33,240 bases of DNA from Hyphomonadaceae bacterium (GCA_021731965.1 JAKFWI010000025.1:1-33240); one strand, 5' to 3'; numbered from the stretch's first letter, positions 24,327 through 33,100 are shown. Translations and numbers: made by a program. Notes: generated by a model not told the origin, from the letters alone.

Positions 24327-25160
24327 ATGAAACGGAAGTTGGAAGTTTTGCTCGCGGCCGCGGTGCTGGCCGCCACCTTTGCCCCGATCGCCGATGCCTC
24401 CGCCCGGGAGCGGCGCTCGGCCGGATCGGTTACCACCCAGCGCGGGACCTATCAGGGCCAAGCGGTGCGCACCCGCCAGCCAGGCCAGGTGAGCCGTGAT
24501 GCCACGGTCACGGGGCCCAAAGGTGCCCAGCAATCGGTGAGCCAACGCCGCCAGCGTGATGCCGCGGCCGGTACCGCCAGCGCGGATCGCACCCGCACCT
24601 TCTCCGATGGCAGCTCGCGCAATGTGAATAACCAGGTGCAGCAAACCGGCGAAGGGGCCTATGCCGCCCAGCGCACCGTCACCGGCCGCAACGGCGAAAC
24701 CCGCACCCAAACGGGCCAATTCGCCACCACGCCCACAGAAAATGGTCGCAGCACCACAGGCCAAATCCAAACCCAAAACGGCCAAAGCGTTGATTACAAT
24801 CGCGATGTCAGCCGCTCGGAAAACGGCCGCGCCGTGAGCAGCAGCGCCACCTTCGCCGATGGCACCAGCGCGTCACGCGAAAGCCAAACAGCCTGCGCGC
24901 AAGGCGCCGGCTGCACGACCAGCGCCACATTGACGGATCGCCAAGGCCGGCAAACCAGCAGCACGCAGAACGTGCAGCGCACCGATACGGGGGCGGTTTT
25001 GGCCCGCGACACCACCTTCCCGGATGGCAGCACGCGCAGCGTCGATACCGCCACGACCCGCAATGGGGATGGCTCGGCTTCGGCGACCCGCACGGTCACC
25101 GGGCGCGATGGGCAAACCCGCACGCAATCAGCGGAAGGCTCGACTTCCGTCACGCCGTAA
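24327..25160 (+). CDS. Secreted Thr/Ser/Gln/Arg-rich repetitive protein of unknown function
   Basis: 277 residues. A signal peptide (MKRKLEVLLAAAVLAATFAPIADASA) is followed by a low-complexity polar chain with degenerate repeats. A [TR]TF-x-DG-[ST] unit occurs three times (RTFSDGSSR, ATFADGTSA, TTFPDGSTR). TGRxGxTRTQ occurs twice (TGRNGETRTQ, TGRDGQTRTQ), with a related TDRQGRQT. The pattern hints at extended beta-strand repeats but I cannot name a family. Two cysteines (CAQGAGC) could form a small loop. It would be exported, with the final location unknown. ATG 24327 has AAGGA about eight bases upstream, inside a hairpin. It may be cotranscribed with the dihydroorotase gene, 72 bp upstream. 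Confidence 0.8.
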   Translation: MKRKLEVLLAAAVLAATFAPIADASARERRSAGSVTTQRGTYQGQAVRTRQPGQVSRDATVTGPKGAQQSVSQRRQRDAAAGTASADRTRTFSDGSSRNVNNQVQQTGEGAYAAQRTVTGRNGETRTQTGQFATTPTENGRSTTGQIQTQNGQSVDYNRDVSRSENGRAVSSSATFADGTSASRESQTACAQGAGCTTSATLTDRQGRQTSSTQNVQRTDTGAVLARDTTFPDGSTRSVDTATTRNGDGSASATRTVTGRDGQTRTQSAEGSTSVTP

Positions 25161-25360
25161 CCGCTCGATTGATTTGACTTCCCCTTCGACTGGCGCCTCC
25201 CCCCGCACCGTTCGTCGAAGACAAGGACGGAGCGCGAGCTGCGCGGCGCAAGCCGGGCGGCTCGTGTTTCGTTTTGCTGCGGCGGGTCTTCGATGGGGAC
25301 TTGCACACGCGCCAGCGCTGTGGATCATGCGCTTTGGACCGCTGCGACTTGGGGGCGAAC

Positions 25361-26545
25361 ATGCTGAAAATCCTGATTTGGTTGGTTGGGGCGGTGCTTG
25401 CTCTGGTGGCGGGGGGGCTGGCTTGGCTGGGATTTGCGCCAGAACCCACGCCGGTTCCTGCCCCTGAGGCGCAGGTGGCCAGGGGTTTGCAGATCCTGGC
25501 GGATCCCCGCTGGGCCGCCCCGCAGGGATGGGCCTGGGCGAAGTACACGCTACCGGACGGTAGCAATTTGCGCTATGGCATGGCCGCTCCTGTGGCATTG
25601 CCCCCTGTGACAGCCCTTCCGCTTCCGCCACGCTCGAGCGCGCGTCCGGTGCCTGCATTGCCGCCACCGCCGCAACCGGTGTTTGTGTTCGTGCCTGGCT
25701 TTACGGGGCTGATCGAGCAGCATTTCGAGCTGTTCAATCGCCTGACCAAGCAAGGCGTGCGCGTCTATGCGGTGGAATTGCGCGGCCAGGGTGGCTCCAG
25801 CCGGCCCTTGCCGGGGCCCGATGGCCAGCAGAAATCCTATCTCGGCGATTTCAAAGTCTACGCCGATGATCTCGCGGCGTTTATCAGCCAAGTCGTGCGG
25901 CCAGCCGCGGGTGATAATGTGGTGGTGCTTGGCGGCTTGTCCTTGGGTGGCCATGCCGTGCTGCGCACGGCGGTGGAAACTCCGGACGTGGCGGATGCTT
26001 ATGCGCCGATCTCACCGGCCATCGGCATATTCACCAAGCCCTTGTCCGAGCCGCAGGCCTTGTTGCTGACCTCCACGCTCACCAATCTGGGTGCGGGCAG
26101 CCATTATGCTGTGGGCAGCGGCCCGCGCAGCTGGCCGCCCGAGCGGCTGGACGGGATCGGTTCGTGCGGGGCCGATCCGGCCCGTGCCGCGGCGCTCAAC
26201 GCCTGGTATGTCACCAGCCCCGACGTGCTGGTTGGCGGCGCGACCAATGCCTGGCTGGCGGCGTTTATCCGCTCCGGAGCGCTGCTGCAGGACAAAGCCC
26301 AGCTGGCCAAGGTGACGCGGCCAGTTCTGATGATCATTCCGCAGCGCGATACGGTGGTGAAATCAGGAGTCAGTGCGCAATCTTGCGCCAGTATTACGGG
26401 ATGCACCTCCGTGATGATCGAAAGGGCGCATCATTGCCCCTTCCAGGATTCCGACGCGGAATTTGACGAGGCCTATGGCGAGTTGATGGGGTTCATCCAG
26501 GCACGGGTCGCGGCAGCGACACCCGCGCCTGTGCCCATGCCATGA
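25361..26545 (+). CDS. Membrane-anchored alpha/beta hydrolase (lysophospholipase/monoacylglycerol-lipase type)
   Basis: 394 residues. An N-terminal hydrophobic segment (ILIWLVGAVLALVAGGLAWLG) is a signal anchor or signal peptide. A proline-rich linker follows (about 78-106, PPVTALPLPP...LPPPPQP). The hydrolase domain has VFVPGFTG, YAVELRGQGGSS, nucleophile S194 in GLSLGGH, D330 in PQRDTVV and H357 or H358 in RAHHCPF. It should hydrolyse lipid or other esters at the periplasmic side. ATG 25361 begins the membrane segment; a longer frame from 25274 is unsupported. Its stop overlaps the next start (ATGA). The 200 bp before it hold nothing I recognise. Confidence 0.85.
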   Translation: MLKILIWLVGAVLALVAGGLAWLGFAPEPTPVPAPEAQVARGLQILADPRWAAPQGWAWAKYTLPDGSNLRYGMAAPVALPPVTALPLPPRSSARPVPALPPPPQPVFVFVPGFTGLIEQHFELFNRLTKQGVRVYAVELRGQGGSSRPLPGPDGQQKSYLGDFKVYADDLAAFISQVVRPAAGDNVVVLGGLSLGGHAVLRTAVETPDVADAYAPISPAIGIFTKPLSEPQALLLTSTLTNLGAGSHYAVGSGPRSWPPERLDGIGSCGADPARAAALNAWYVTSPDVLVGGATNAWLAAFIRSGALLQDKAQLAKVTRPVLMIIPQRDTVVKSGVSAQSCASITGCTSVMIERAHHCPFQDSDAEFDEAYGELMGFIQARVAAATPAPVPMP

Positions 26546-28095
26546 ACGGCGCGCACGCTTTGGTGCGGACCCTCGCCGATTGCGGGGTGACGGCGTGCTT
26601 TGCCAATCCTGGCACCAGCGAAATGCACCTCGTCTCGGCGCTGGATGGCGAAAGCCGCATCCGCTCGGTGCTGTGTTTGTTTGAAGGCGTGGCTACGGGG
26701 GCTGCCGATGGCTTTGCGCGCATGGCCGGCTTTCCGGCGATGACGCTTTTGCATCTGGGGCCCGGCCTGTTGAATGGCGGCGCGAACTTGCACAATGCGC
26801 GTCGCGCCTTTTCCCCCTCGATCCAAGTGGTGGGGGATCATGCGAGCGGCCATGCCCAGTTCGATGCGCCCTTGGCCAGCGATATCGCGGCGGTGGCCGG
26901 CTCCCTAGCCCAATGGGTGGGCCGGGCCGAAAACGCGGCGCAATGCGGGCCAATGGCCGCTTTGGCCTTTCAGAAATCGCTCGACTTGCCCGGCGGCGCA
27001 TCGGTGCTGATCCTGCCGGCCGATGCCGCCTGGAGCGAAAGCGGCGCGCCGTGCCCGCCGTTGGAGATCGCGCCCCGGACCGTGGTGACCGAGGCGGCGA
27101 TCATGGCGGCAGCCCAAGCGCTGCGCGCAGCCGCCAAGCCGGTTTTGCTCATTGGCGGCGCAGCCTTGACGCAAGCGGGCCTCGCTTCTGCGGCGAGGCT
27201 GGAGACCTGGGGAGTGCGGGTCATGACGGATACTTTCCCGGCCCGCCAGGCGCGCGGGGCGGGGGTGTTTGCGCCGGCGCGGATGCAATATTTCAGCGAA
27301 ATGGCCCAAGCGGATCTGGCAGGTGCCGATTTGATGGTTTTGCTGGGTGCGCGCGCGCCGGTGGCGTTTTTCGCTTACCCGGATAAGCCCGCCTCCCCCA
27401 TACCGCCGGGCTGCCAGACGCTGGCTTTGGGCGGGGTGGAGGTGGACGGCGTGCGCGCGCTGGAGGCTTTGGCGGCGGCGATGCAGGCACCGGTGGCGGG
27501 GGCCGCTGCCCCAGCCGCCAGCTTTGCGCCGCCCAGCGGGCCATTATCCGTGCAGGATGTTGCCATCAGCTTGGCCCGGCACATGCCTGAGGGGGCCATC
27601 ATCGCCGATGACGGCGTCACCAGCAGTTTGCCCGCCTTCGCGCTGACCGCCGGGGCCGCGCCCCATGATTGGCTGTGCCTGACAGGCGGGGCGATCGGCA
27701 TGGGCATGCCTTTGGCCATCGGCGCGGCCATCGCCGAGCCGGCGCGCAAGGTGATCTGCCTCAGCGGCGATGGGGCGGGCATGTATACGCCGCAGGCGCT
27801 CTGGACCATGGCGCGCGAGGGCCTGGATATCACCGTGATCGTGTTCGCCAATCGCAGCTATCGCATCCTCAATATCGAACTGGCGCGCACAGGCGCGGGC
27901 AGCACGGGCGCGGGCAGCCCTGGCCTGGTGGCCGGGCGCATGCTCAGCCTCGATGGCCCGGCCTTGGACTGGGTGCAGCTGGCGCAGGCGCAAGGCCTGC
28001 CCGCGCGCCGCTGCGAGCGCGCCGAGGATTTCGACGCGGCCTTGGCGGCTTTTCTGGCCTGCCCGGGCCCCAAATTGATCGAGGCCATGGTGTGA
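26542..28095 (+). CDS. ThDP-dependent enzyme, acetolactate synthase large-subunit-like
   Basis: 517 residues of the acetolactate synthase/benzoylformate decarboxylase superfamily. The pyrimidine domain has FANPGTSEMHLVSAL and catalytic E48 (LFEGVATGAADG). A middle domain follows, then the diphosphate domain with the GDG...N motif (G409-D410-G411, Asn in VIVFANRSYRILN). It would decarboxylate a 2-oxoacid and transfer or release the aldehyde. No small regulatory subunit and no other branched-chain amino-acid gene is adjacent, so a role in valine/isoleucine synthesis is not supported. It is overlapped by the hydrolase gene (ATGA) and overlaps the next gene (GTGA), so all three are probably cotranslated. 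Confidence 0.85.
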   Translation: MNGAHALVRTLADCGVTACFANPGTSEMHLVSALDGESRIRSVLCLFEGVATGAADGFARMAGFPAMTLLHLGPGLLNGGANLHNARRAFSPSIQVVGDHASGHAQFDAPLASDIAAVAGSLAQWVGRAENAAQCGPMAALAFQKSLDLPGGASVLILPADAAWSESGAPCPPLEIAPRTVVTEAAIMAAAQALRAAAKPVLLIGGAALTQAGLASAARLETWGVRVMTDTFPARQARGAGVFAPARMQYFSEMAQADLAGADLMVLLGARAPVAFFAYPDKPASPIPPGCQTLALGGVEVDGVRALEALAAAMQAPVAGAAAPAASFAPPSGPLSVQDVAISLARHMPEGAIIADDGVTSSLPAFALTAGAAPHDWLCLTGGAIGMGMPLAIGAAIAEPARKVICLSGDGAGMYTPQALWTMAREGLDITVIVFANRSYRILNIELARTGAGSTGAGSPGLVAGRMLSLDGPALDWVQLAQAQGLPARRCERAEDFDAALAAFLACPGPKLIEAMV

Positions 28096-28562
28096 GCGGC
28101 GCGGCGGCGCGCATGGCCATCGGCCAGCGGCGCGGGCTGACGGGTGGGGAAATCGCCCTCTCGCACGAAATGTTCGGTGCCAGCATCGCCTATGATCGCG
28201 TGCGCATCGTGCAGGCCGTGCCGCTGGCCTTCGGGGCCATGGTGCCTTTGGGCGGCACCATTGTTTTCGCGCGCTGGCGCGCCGCGTTGGATTTCACCGT
28301 GACCCCGGTGGAGGAGCAAGGCTGGTTCATCCATGAAATGGCGCATGTCTGGCAGGCAAAGCGAGGCATTCTCTTGCCGCTGGCCAAGCTGGCCGCCTTG
28401 GGGCGTGGGGCCTATTCCGTTCGGCTGCGGCCCGGCCAGCCATTGGCCGCTTATAACATCGAGGCGCAGGCCGAAATCGCCCGCTTGGTCTGGCGCGCCC
28501 GCATTCGCAGGGCCGAGCCGGATCACGAATTGGAGGCCCTCTGGGCGCAGGCTTTGGGCTGA
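28092..28562 (+). CDS. HExxH metallopeptidase-like protein ('vgr-related' type)
   Basis: 156 residues starting at GTG 28092, which overlaps the preceding stop (GTGA). It contains LTGGEIALSHEMFGASIAYDRVRI when read in two parts, and FIHEMAHVWQ with H81-E82-x-x-H85, a zinc-peptidase-like motif. A third ligand is not certain. The layout matches short proteins annotated 'vgr related' in sphingomonads and relatives, from memory. No signal peptide is visible. Its function and any link to the upstream ThDP enzyme are unknown. Confidence 0.78.
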   Translation: MSGAAARMAIGQRRGLTGGEIALSHEMFGASIAYDRVRIVQAVPLAFGAMVPLGGTIVFARWRAALDFTVTPVEEQGWFIHEMAHVWQAKRGILLPLAKLAALGRGAYSVRLRPGQPLAAYNIEAQAEIARLVWRARIRRAEPDHELEALWAQALG

Positions 28563-28635
28563 ATGCCGGATTCTCAGTCCGCAGACACGCTCGCGGGACG
28601 CGATTTTGATAAGCACTCCGGTCTGCTTGCTTCAA

Positions 28636-29301
28636 CTAGAGTTGCTTCGTGATCCCAGTGCAGCATCCTCCTTCGCCATTGGTCGTGTCACTGCAGCAAG
28701 CGGAATTGCCGCAGCATGTCAGGCATCCCGTGCTGCAGCACCGATCGCCGCCAGCCACGTATGTAAAATCAGGGATTTGCGCTCCTGCGAGCGGTTCAGT
28801 GGCGAGCTCCTGCCAGAGAGAACAGGACTTCACAGGGTTTGGAACTTTCGTTAGTTTCCGCGCGACGACTTCTTTGGCGACGACTGAAAAGTGCAGCAAT
28901 GCTGCACCGCGTGCTGAAGGCGCAGGGCTCGTCACGCTTGCGCGTTCACCAGCCAAAAAAGAAAGCTGGGGAGAAGAGATCTTCTTCCACGCGCCCGATT
29001 CGTTGATGAAAATCTGTGCTTGCATCGCCAATCTTTTCGCGCCTGCTGGGGCTGGGCGCGTAGCATCTGGCGCAATCATCAATCGCACGGCATAGCCGCC
29101 TGGCTTATTGACGGATACAAACGCCTCGTCTGCGGCTTTCGAGATGATCACGGGTGAGCCCAAAATGGTGTTCCCTTGTTGGATTTGCAATTGAATTTCG
29201 AAAAACTGCTCCGGTGCAGAGCTGGTTTGAGCAAAAACAGATGCAGCTCCGCAAAATATCAACCAAATGGTCAAAAATATTGAATGAAGCGCGCGTCTCA
29301 T
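28636..29301 (-). CDS. Secreted protein with a cysteine-pair-rich C-terminal tail, unknown function
   Basis: 221 residues, not recognised. A signal peptide (SIFLTIWLIFCGAASVFA, cleavage before QTSS) precedes a beta-rich domain of about 120 residues (FFEIQLQIQQGNTILGSP, FVSVNKPGGYAVRLMIAPD, AQIFINESGAWKKI). The last 34 residues hold nine cysteines in the pattern CC-x3-C-x2-CC-x4-CC-x9-CC (188, 189, 193, 196, 197, 202, 203, 213, 214), with one more at 160. The gene is visibly AT-richer than its neighbours, falling to about 40 % GC near the start. ATG 29301 has GGAG nine bases upstream. Disulfide knot, metal binding or a modified-peptide tail are all possible. It is divergent from the nitrilase gene. 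Confidence 0.75.
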   Translation of the reverse strand: MRRALHSIFLTIWLIFCGAASVFAQTSSAPEQFFEIQLQIQQGNTILGSPVIISKAADEAFVSVNKPGGYAVRLMIAPDATRPAPAGAKRLAMQAQIFINESGAWKKISSPQLSFLAGERASVTSPAPSARGAALLHFSVVAKEVVARKLTKVPNPVKSCSLWQELATEPLAGAQIPDFTYVAGGDRCCSTGCLTCCGNSACCSDTTNGEGGCCTGITKQL

Positions 29302-29378
29302 TTTCTATTCTCCAACCATTCGATAAAAATCAACCATTGATTGTACGTAGCGTCAAGCGCGAATCTAAGCAATTTACA

Positions 29379-29394
29379 TGGCACGATAATGCCA
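29379..29394. promoter_or_regulatory. Small palindrome in the divergent region before the nitrilase gene
   Basis: TGGCA (29379-29383) and TGCCA (29390-29394) are separated by six bases in the 131-bp AT-rich divergent region between the cysteine-rich protein and nitrilase genes. It could be an operator for either, but a short palindrome like this could also be chance. Confidence 0.25.
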
Positions 29395-29432
29395 GGTTGG
29401 TTTTGCTCGCAATCTCCTGCTAATCTTGCCCC

Positions 29433-30341
29433 ATGAGCATGCTTCCCATTGCCCTTTCGCAAATCGGCGCGCGTTTGTTCGATACGCCCGCCACGCTGGA
29501 TAAGCTGATCGGCGCGCTGCAGGAGGCAAGCGTGGCCGGCGCGCGCCTCATCGTTTTTCCCGAGGCGCTGCTGGGCGGCTATCCCAAGGGGGTGGATTTC
29601 GGGGCGCGTGTCGGCTCGCGCAGCGCTGAAGGGCGCGAATGGTTTCGCCGCTATCATGCGAGCGCGGTGGAGCGCGATGGGCCGCAGATCGCCGCATTGC
29701 GCCAAGCGGTGCAGGCGGCGGGGCTCTTTTGCGTGCTGGGCCTGATCGAGCGCGCCGGCGGCACCCTCTATTGCGTGGCCGCGACGTTCGGCCCCGATGG
29801 GGCCATCCTGGCTTGGCGGCGCAAATTGGTGCCCACGGCCATGGAGCGCTTGATCTGGGGCAGCGGCGGGCCGGGGGATCTGGAATGCGCCTCCACCCCT
29901 TGGGGAAATCTATCGGCCAGTATTTGCTGGGAAAATTACATGCCCTTGCTGCGCCAGCATTGGTATGAGCGCCAGGTGGCGCTCTATTGCGCGCCGACGG
30001 TGGATGATCGCGAGGCCTGGCTGCCCTCGATGCGCATGATCGCGCTGGAGGGGCGCTGCTTCGTGCTTTCGGCCTGCCAATATTTACTGCGCGGCGATGC
30101 GCCGGCCGATTTCCACCCCATCCAGGGGGAGGCCGGCGATACGGTGCTCATCAACGGCGGTTCTTGCGTCATCGGGCCTTTGGGGGAGGTGATCGCCGCG
30201 CCCGTGTTCGGGCGCGAGGCGCTGGTGCTGGCCGAGCTGGATCTGGACGCCATCCCCCGCGCCAAATTCGATCTGGACGTGGCGGGCCATTATGCGCGGC
30301 CGGATTTGCTGCGGCTTGATCGGGGGCGCTATAGCCCCTAG
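29433..30341 (+). CDS. Nitrilase/cyanide-hydratase family carbon-nitrogen hydrolase
   Basis: 302 residues with the complete catalytic set: E44 (VFPEALLGGYPKG), K131 (WRRKLVPT) and C165 (SASICWENYMP). The FPEALLGGYPKG and CWENYMPLLR segments are those of true nitrilases (branch 1) rather than amidases. It should hydrolyse a nitrile to the acid and ammonia; substrate unknown. ATG 29433 or ATG 29439 are both possible. It is cytoplasmic and probably transcribed alone or with the following membrane-protein gene. Confidence 0.92.
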   Translation: MSMLPIALSQIGARLFDTPATLDKLIGALQEASVAGARLIVFPEALLGGYPKGVDFGARVGSRSAEGREWFRRYHASAVERDGPQIAALRQAVQAAGLFCVLGLIERAGGTLYCVAATFGPDGAILAWRRKLVPTAMERLIWGSGGPGDLECASTPWGNLSASICWENYMPLLRQHWYERQVALYCAPTVDDREAWLPSMRMIALEGRCFVLSACQYLLRGDAPADFHPIQGEAGDTVLINGGSCVIGPLGEVIAAPVFGREALVLAELDLDAIPRAKFDLDVAGHYARPDLLRLDRGRYSP

Positions 30342-30540
30342 CCGTGACAACGGGTATGCGCATGATACTTTTTGCTTGATTGTTGCGCGCACGAAAGCAA
30401 AGGGGGCTTGCGTTGTTCATTGCCGCTGAGGGCGCTGACGAGTTGGAAGTCAAGGGGCTGCAGGCCCATTGGCGAACCCACTTTTGACCGAGCGACTGGA
30501 TGGCACGCGCCAGGCCGCTGAAAAGCGAGGCGTTTTTGAA

Positions 30541-31038
30541 ATGCTCTTGCCCAATTGGCTGCTAGCGGCGCTCAGCTTGGCGCTGTTCGTTGCAGTGTGC
30601 ATGGCTTTGGCGCGCGGGCAGGCGCATTGGTCGGCGATTCCAATAATGGTGTGGGCGCATCTGGGGTCCATCTTGCTGGCGACGGGCCTGACGCCGATCA
30701 TGTTGCTGCGCCCCAAGGGGGATCGCCCACACCGGGCCATCGGCTATGTCTGGGTGACGGCCATGGTGGGGACGGCTTTGATCAGCCTGTTCCTGAAGCT
30801 GAACCGCAATGATGGGGCCTTGCAGGGGCTTGGGGTGTTTACGGGGGATTTCTCGCCCATCCATGCCTTGTCTGTATTCGTGTTGATCATGGTGCCGCTG
30901 CTGGTCATTTTCGCGCGCCAGCACAAGTGCGCCGCCCACGAGCGCGCGGTGCGGGGCCTGGTGATCGGTGCCTTGCTGATTGCCGGCACCTTCACCTTTC
31001 CCTTCGGGCGGCTGATGGGCGCTTGGCTGTTCGGGTGA
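30541..31038 (+). CDS. DUF2306-like four-helix membrane protein
   Basis: 165 residues with four hydrophobic segments (NWLLAALSLALFVAVCMAL, MVWAHLGSILLATGLTPIMLL, VTAMVGTALISLFL, ALSVFVLIMVPLLVIFA) and a fifth near the end. The middle RPKGDRPHRAIGYVWV segment is characteristic of DUF2306-type proteins. ATG 30541 gives a compact membrane protein; an in-frame TTG at 30469 is the alternative. Function is not known. It converges with the aldehyde dehydrogenase gene, with 25 bp between stops. Confidence 0.75.
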   Translation: MLLPNWLLAALSLALFVAVCMALARGQAHWSAIPIMVWAHLGSILLATGLTPIMLLRPKGDRPHRAIGYVWVTAMVGTALISLFLKLNRNDGALQGLGVFTGDFSPIHALSVFVLIMVPLLVIFARQHKCAAHERAVRGLVIGALLIAGTFTFPFGRLMGAWLFG

Positions 31039-31063
31039 ACGGCCAAACGCCCAGCATAAGCGC

Positions 31064-32488
31064 TTATTTCCCCATCACGGCTTTGGCTTCGAGATATTCC
31101 TCAAGGCCCAAAAGGCCCCATTCGCGGCCATTGCCCGATTGCTTATAGCCGCCAAAGGGGGCGGCCGTATCCATGCCCGCGCCGTTGAGGTGCACATTGC
31201 CGGCGCGCAGCCGTTTGGCGACCGCGAAAGCGTGCTCCTCGGAGCCGGATTGCACATAAGCCGAGAGGCCATAGACGGTGTCATTGGCCATGGCGATGGC
31301 CTCTTCCTCGTCCGCATACGGGATCATGGTCAGCACCGGGCCGAAGATTTCCTCGCGCGCGATGGTCATGTCATTCGTCGCGCCAGCGAACACGGTCGGC
31401 CGCACGAAATAGCCGCGGTTAAAGCCCTCGGGCCGGCCGATGCCGCCCGCCATCAGCTTCGCGCCTTCGTCGATGCCCTTTTGGATGAGGGCCTGGACCT
31501 TCTGGAATTGATTGGCGTTGGAAAGCGGGCCGATGGCGCCGCGCTCCGCGCTGGCAGGATCCATAACCTTCACGGAATTGGCGATCGCCCCGGCCATTTC
31601 GGCGGCCTGATCGTGCAAAGCCGCCGGCACAAACAAACGCGAGGGCGCGTTGCACGATTGGCCCGAATTGCTCATCATGCCCAGCACGCTGATTTGCATG
31701 GCTTTGGGCAGATCGGCATCGGCAAGGAGAATATTGGGGCTCTTGCCGCCCAATTCCTGTGCCACGCGCTTGACGCTATCGGCCGCGGATTTGGCCACCA
31801 AAATTCCAGCGCGGGTTGAACCCGTGAAGGAGACCATGTCGACATCGGGATGCGCCGAGAGCGCTGCACCGACGCCCGGGCCATCACCATTGACCAAATT
31901 GAACACGCCCGCCGGCACGCCGGCATCATGCAGCACCTGCGCCAGGATCAAGGCATCGAGTGGGGCCAGCTCGGAGGGCTTCAAAACCATGGTGCAGCCG
32001 GCCGCCAAAGCCGGGGCAATTTTGCAGGCGATCTGATTGGCCGGCCAATTCCACGGCGTGATGAAGGCGCACACCCCGATCGGTTCGCGCAGCAGCCGCG
32101 ATTTGCCGATGCTGCGCTCGAATTCATAGCCTTCCAGCAGGCGGCGCGCCTCCATGAAATGCCCGAGCGCGGAAGGGGCCTGCGCGCCATTGGCCAGCCA
32201 CATGGGCGCGCCCATTTCCTGGCTGATGGCCACCGCCACTTCGCCCATGCGCGCCGAATAGCCGGCGATGATGCGATCGAGCAGGCTCATGCGCTCTTCG
32301 CGGCTGGTCTGGCTGAAGCTGGCGAAGGCGCGCCGCGCCGCCGCCACCGCGCGATCCACATCGGCCTTGCCGCCCAAGGCGATGCGCGCGATCGGCTCTT
32401 CATTGGCCGGGTTGATCACCGCGTGGGGGCGCAATTCCGCAGGATTCACCCACGCGCCATCGATGTAAAACTGCAAATGATCGGTCAT
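31064..32488 (-). CDS. NAD(P)-dependent aldehyde dehydrogenase
   Basis: 474 residues, the standard family length. Catalytic and cofactor residues are present: N147 (TPWNWPA), K170 (VLKPSE), the FTGSTRAG loop, E245 (QELGGKS) and C279 (NSGQSCNAPSR). It oxidises an aldehyde to the acid. ATG 32488 has GGAG eight bases upstream and begins MTDHLQFYIDGAWV, the usual family start. The substrate is undetermined. It is divergent from the VOC gene, 107 bp away. Confidence 0.94.
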   Translation of the reverse strand: MTDHLQFYIDGAWVNPAELRPHAVINPANEEPIARIALGGKADVDRAVAAARRAFASFSQTSREERMSLLDRIIAGYSARMGEVAVAISQEMGAPMWLANGAQAPSALGHFMEARRLLEGYEFERSIGKSRLLREPIGVCAFITPWNWPANQIACKIAPALAAGCTMVLKPSELAPLDALILAQVLHDAGVPAGVFNLVNGDGPGVGAALSAHPDVDMVSFTGSTRAGILVAKSAADSVKRVAQELGGKSPNILLADADLPKAMQISVLGMMSNSGQSCNAPSRLFVPAALHDQAAEMAGAIANSVKVMDPASAERGAIGPLSNANQFQKVQALIQKGIDEGAKLMAGGIGRPEGFNRGYFVRPTVFAGATNDMTIAREEIFGPVLTMIPYADEEEAIAMANDTVYGLSAYVQSGSEEHAFAVAKRLRAGNVHLNGAGMDTAAPFGGYKQSGNGREWGLLGLEEYLEAKAVMGK

Positions 32489-32595
32489 GCCAGTCTCCAA
32501 ACCAGGGGGGCATCATCGCGCGTTGCTCATCAATGTGCAATTGCGCCGCTGCGCGCTCTACCATAGGAATTTGGCGTGAACCCAAGGAGGAAAAC

Positions 32596-32988
32596 ATGCT
32601 TGGTTACGTGACGGTGGGCACCAATGACTTGCCCCGGGCGGCCGCCTTTTACGAGGAATTGGCCAAGGAATTGGGCGTTCCGCGCATGATGGAAAGCGAT
32701 GGCTTTGTGGCCTGGGGCGTGGCTGATAGCCCCGCCGCGGGCCTGGGCGTGACCAAGCCGTTTAACGGCGAAGTGGCCAGCGTGGGCAATGGCGTGATGG
32801 TGGCGCTGGCCGCCAAAGATCGCGCGCAGGTCGATCGCCTTCACGCCAAGGCGCTGGCTTTGGGCGGCAGCTGCGAGGGCCCTCCCGGCGTGCGCATGCC
32901 CGGCTTTTATGCTGCCTATTTCCGTGATCTCGATGGCAACAAGCTCAATGCTTTTGTGATGGAGGCACCGCCGGCAAGCCAAGCCTGA
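32596..32988 (+). CDS. VOC (glyoxalase/bleomycin-resistance superfamily) protein
   Basis: 130 residues forming one VOC unit: MLGYVTVGTNDLPRAAAFYE at the start and YAAYFRDLDGNKLNAFV at the end. The ribosome-binding site AAGGAGG six bases before ATG 32596 is the strongest in the window, so the start is firm. Such proteins are metal-dependent lyases, dioxygenases or antibiotic-binding proteins; nothing here distinguishes these. Confidence 0.88.
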   Translation: MLGYVTVGTNDLPRAAAFYEELAKELGVPRMMESDGFVAWGVADSPAAGLGVTKPFNGEVASVGNGVMVALAAKDRAQVDRLHAKALALGGSCEGPPGVRMPGFYAAYFRDLDGNKLNAFVMEAPPASQA

Positions 32989-33100
32989 GAGGCTCAGCGC
33001 ATTTTCAGCAACGATCCAATTGCCGTTTTGTGACCGGGAAAGCGCCAAATCAAAGCATGACACCGCTCTGGCTCCGCAAGGCCAAGGGCGGCGCGCTTTG

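Noticed and set aside
23322-24785. 487-codon minus-strand frame across dihydroorotase and the repeat-protein gene
   Set aside because: It spans two unrelated plus-strand genes with good starts and motifs; composition (Gly/His/Arg/Ala) is that of a codon-position shadow.
24400-25150. Possible DNA-level tandem repeat or CRISPR-like array
   Set aside because: The similarity is at protein level with irregular spacing and coding-frame conservation; no constant repeat with unique spacers is present.
26542-28095. Assignment as biosynthetic acetolactate synthase (ilvB)
   Set aside because: No small subunit, no ilvC or leu genes nearby and only superfamily motifs are visible, so only the general ThDP-enzyme call is kept.
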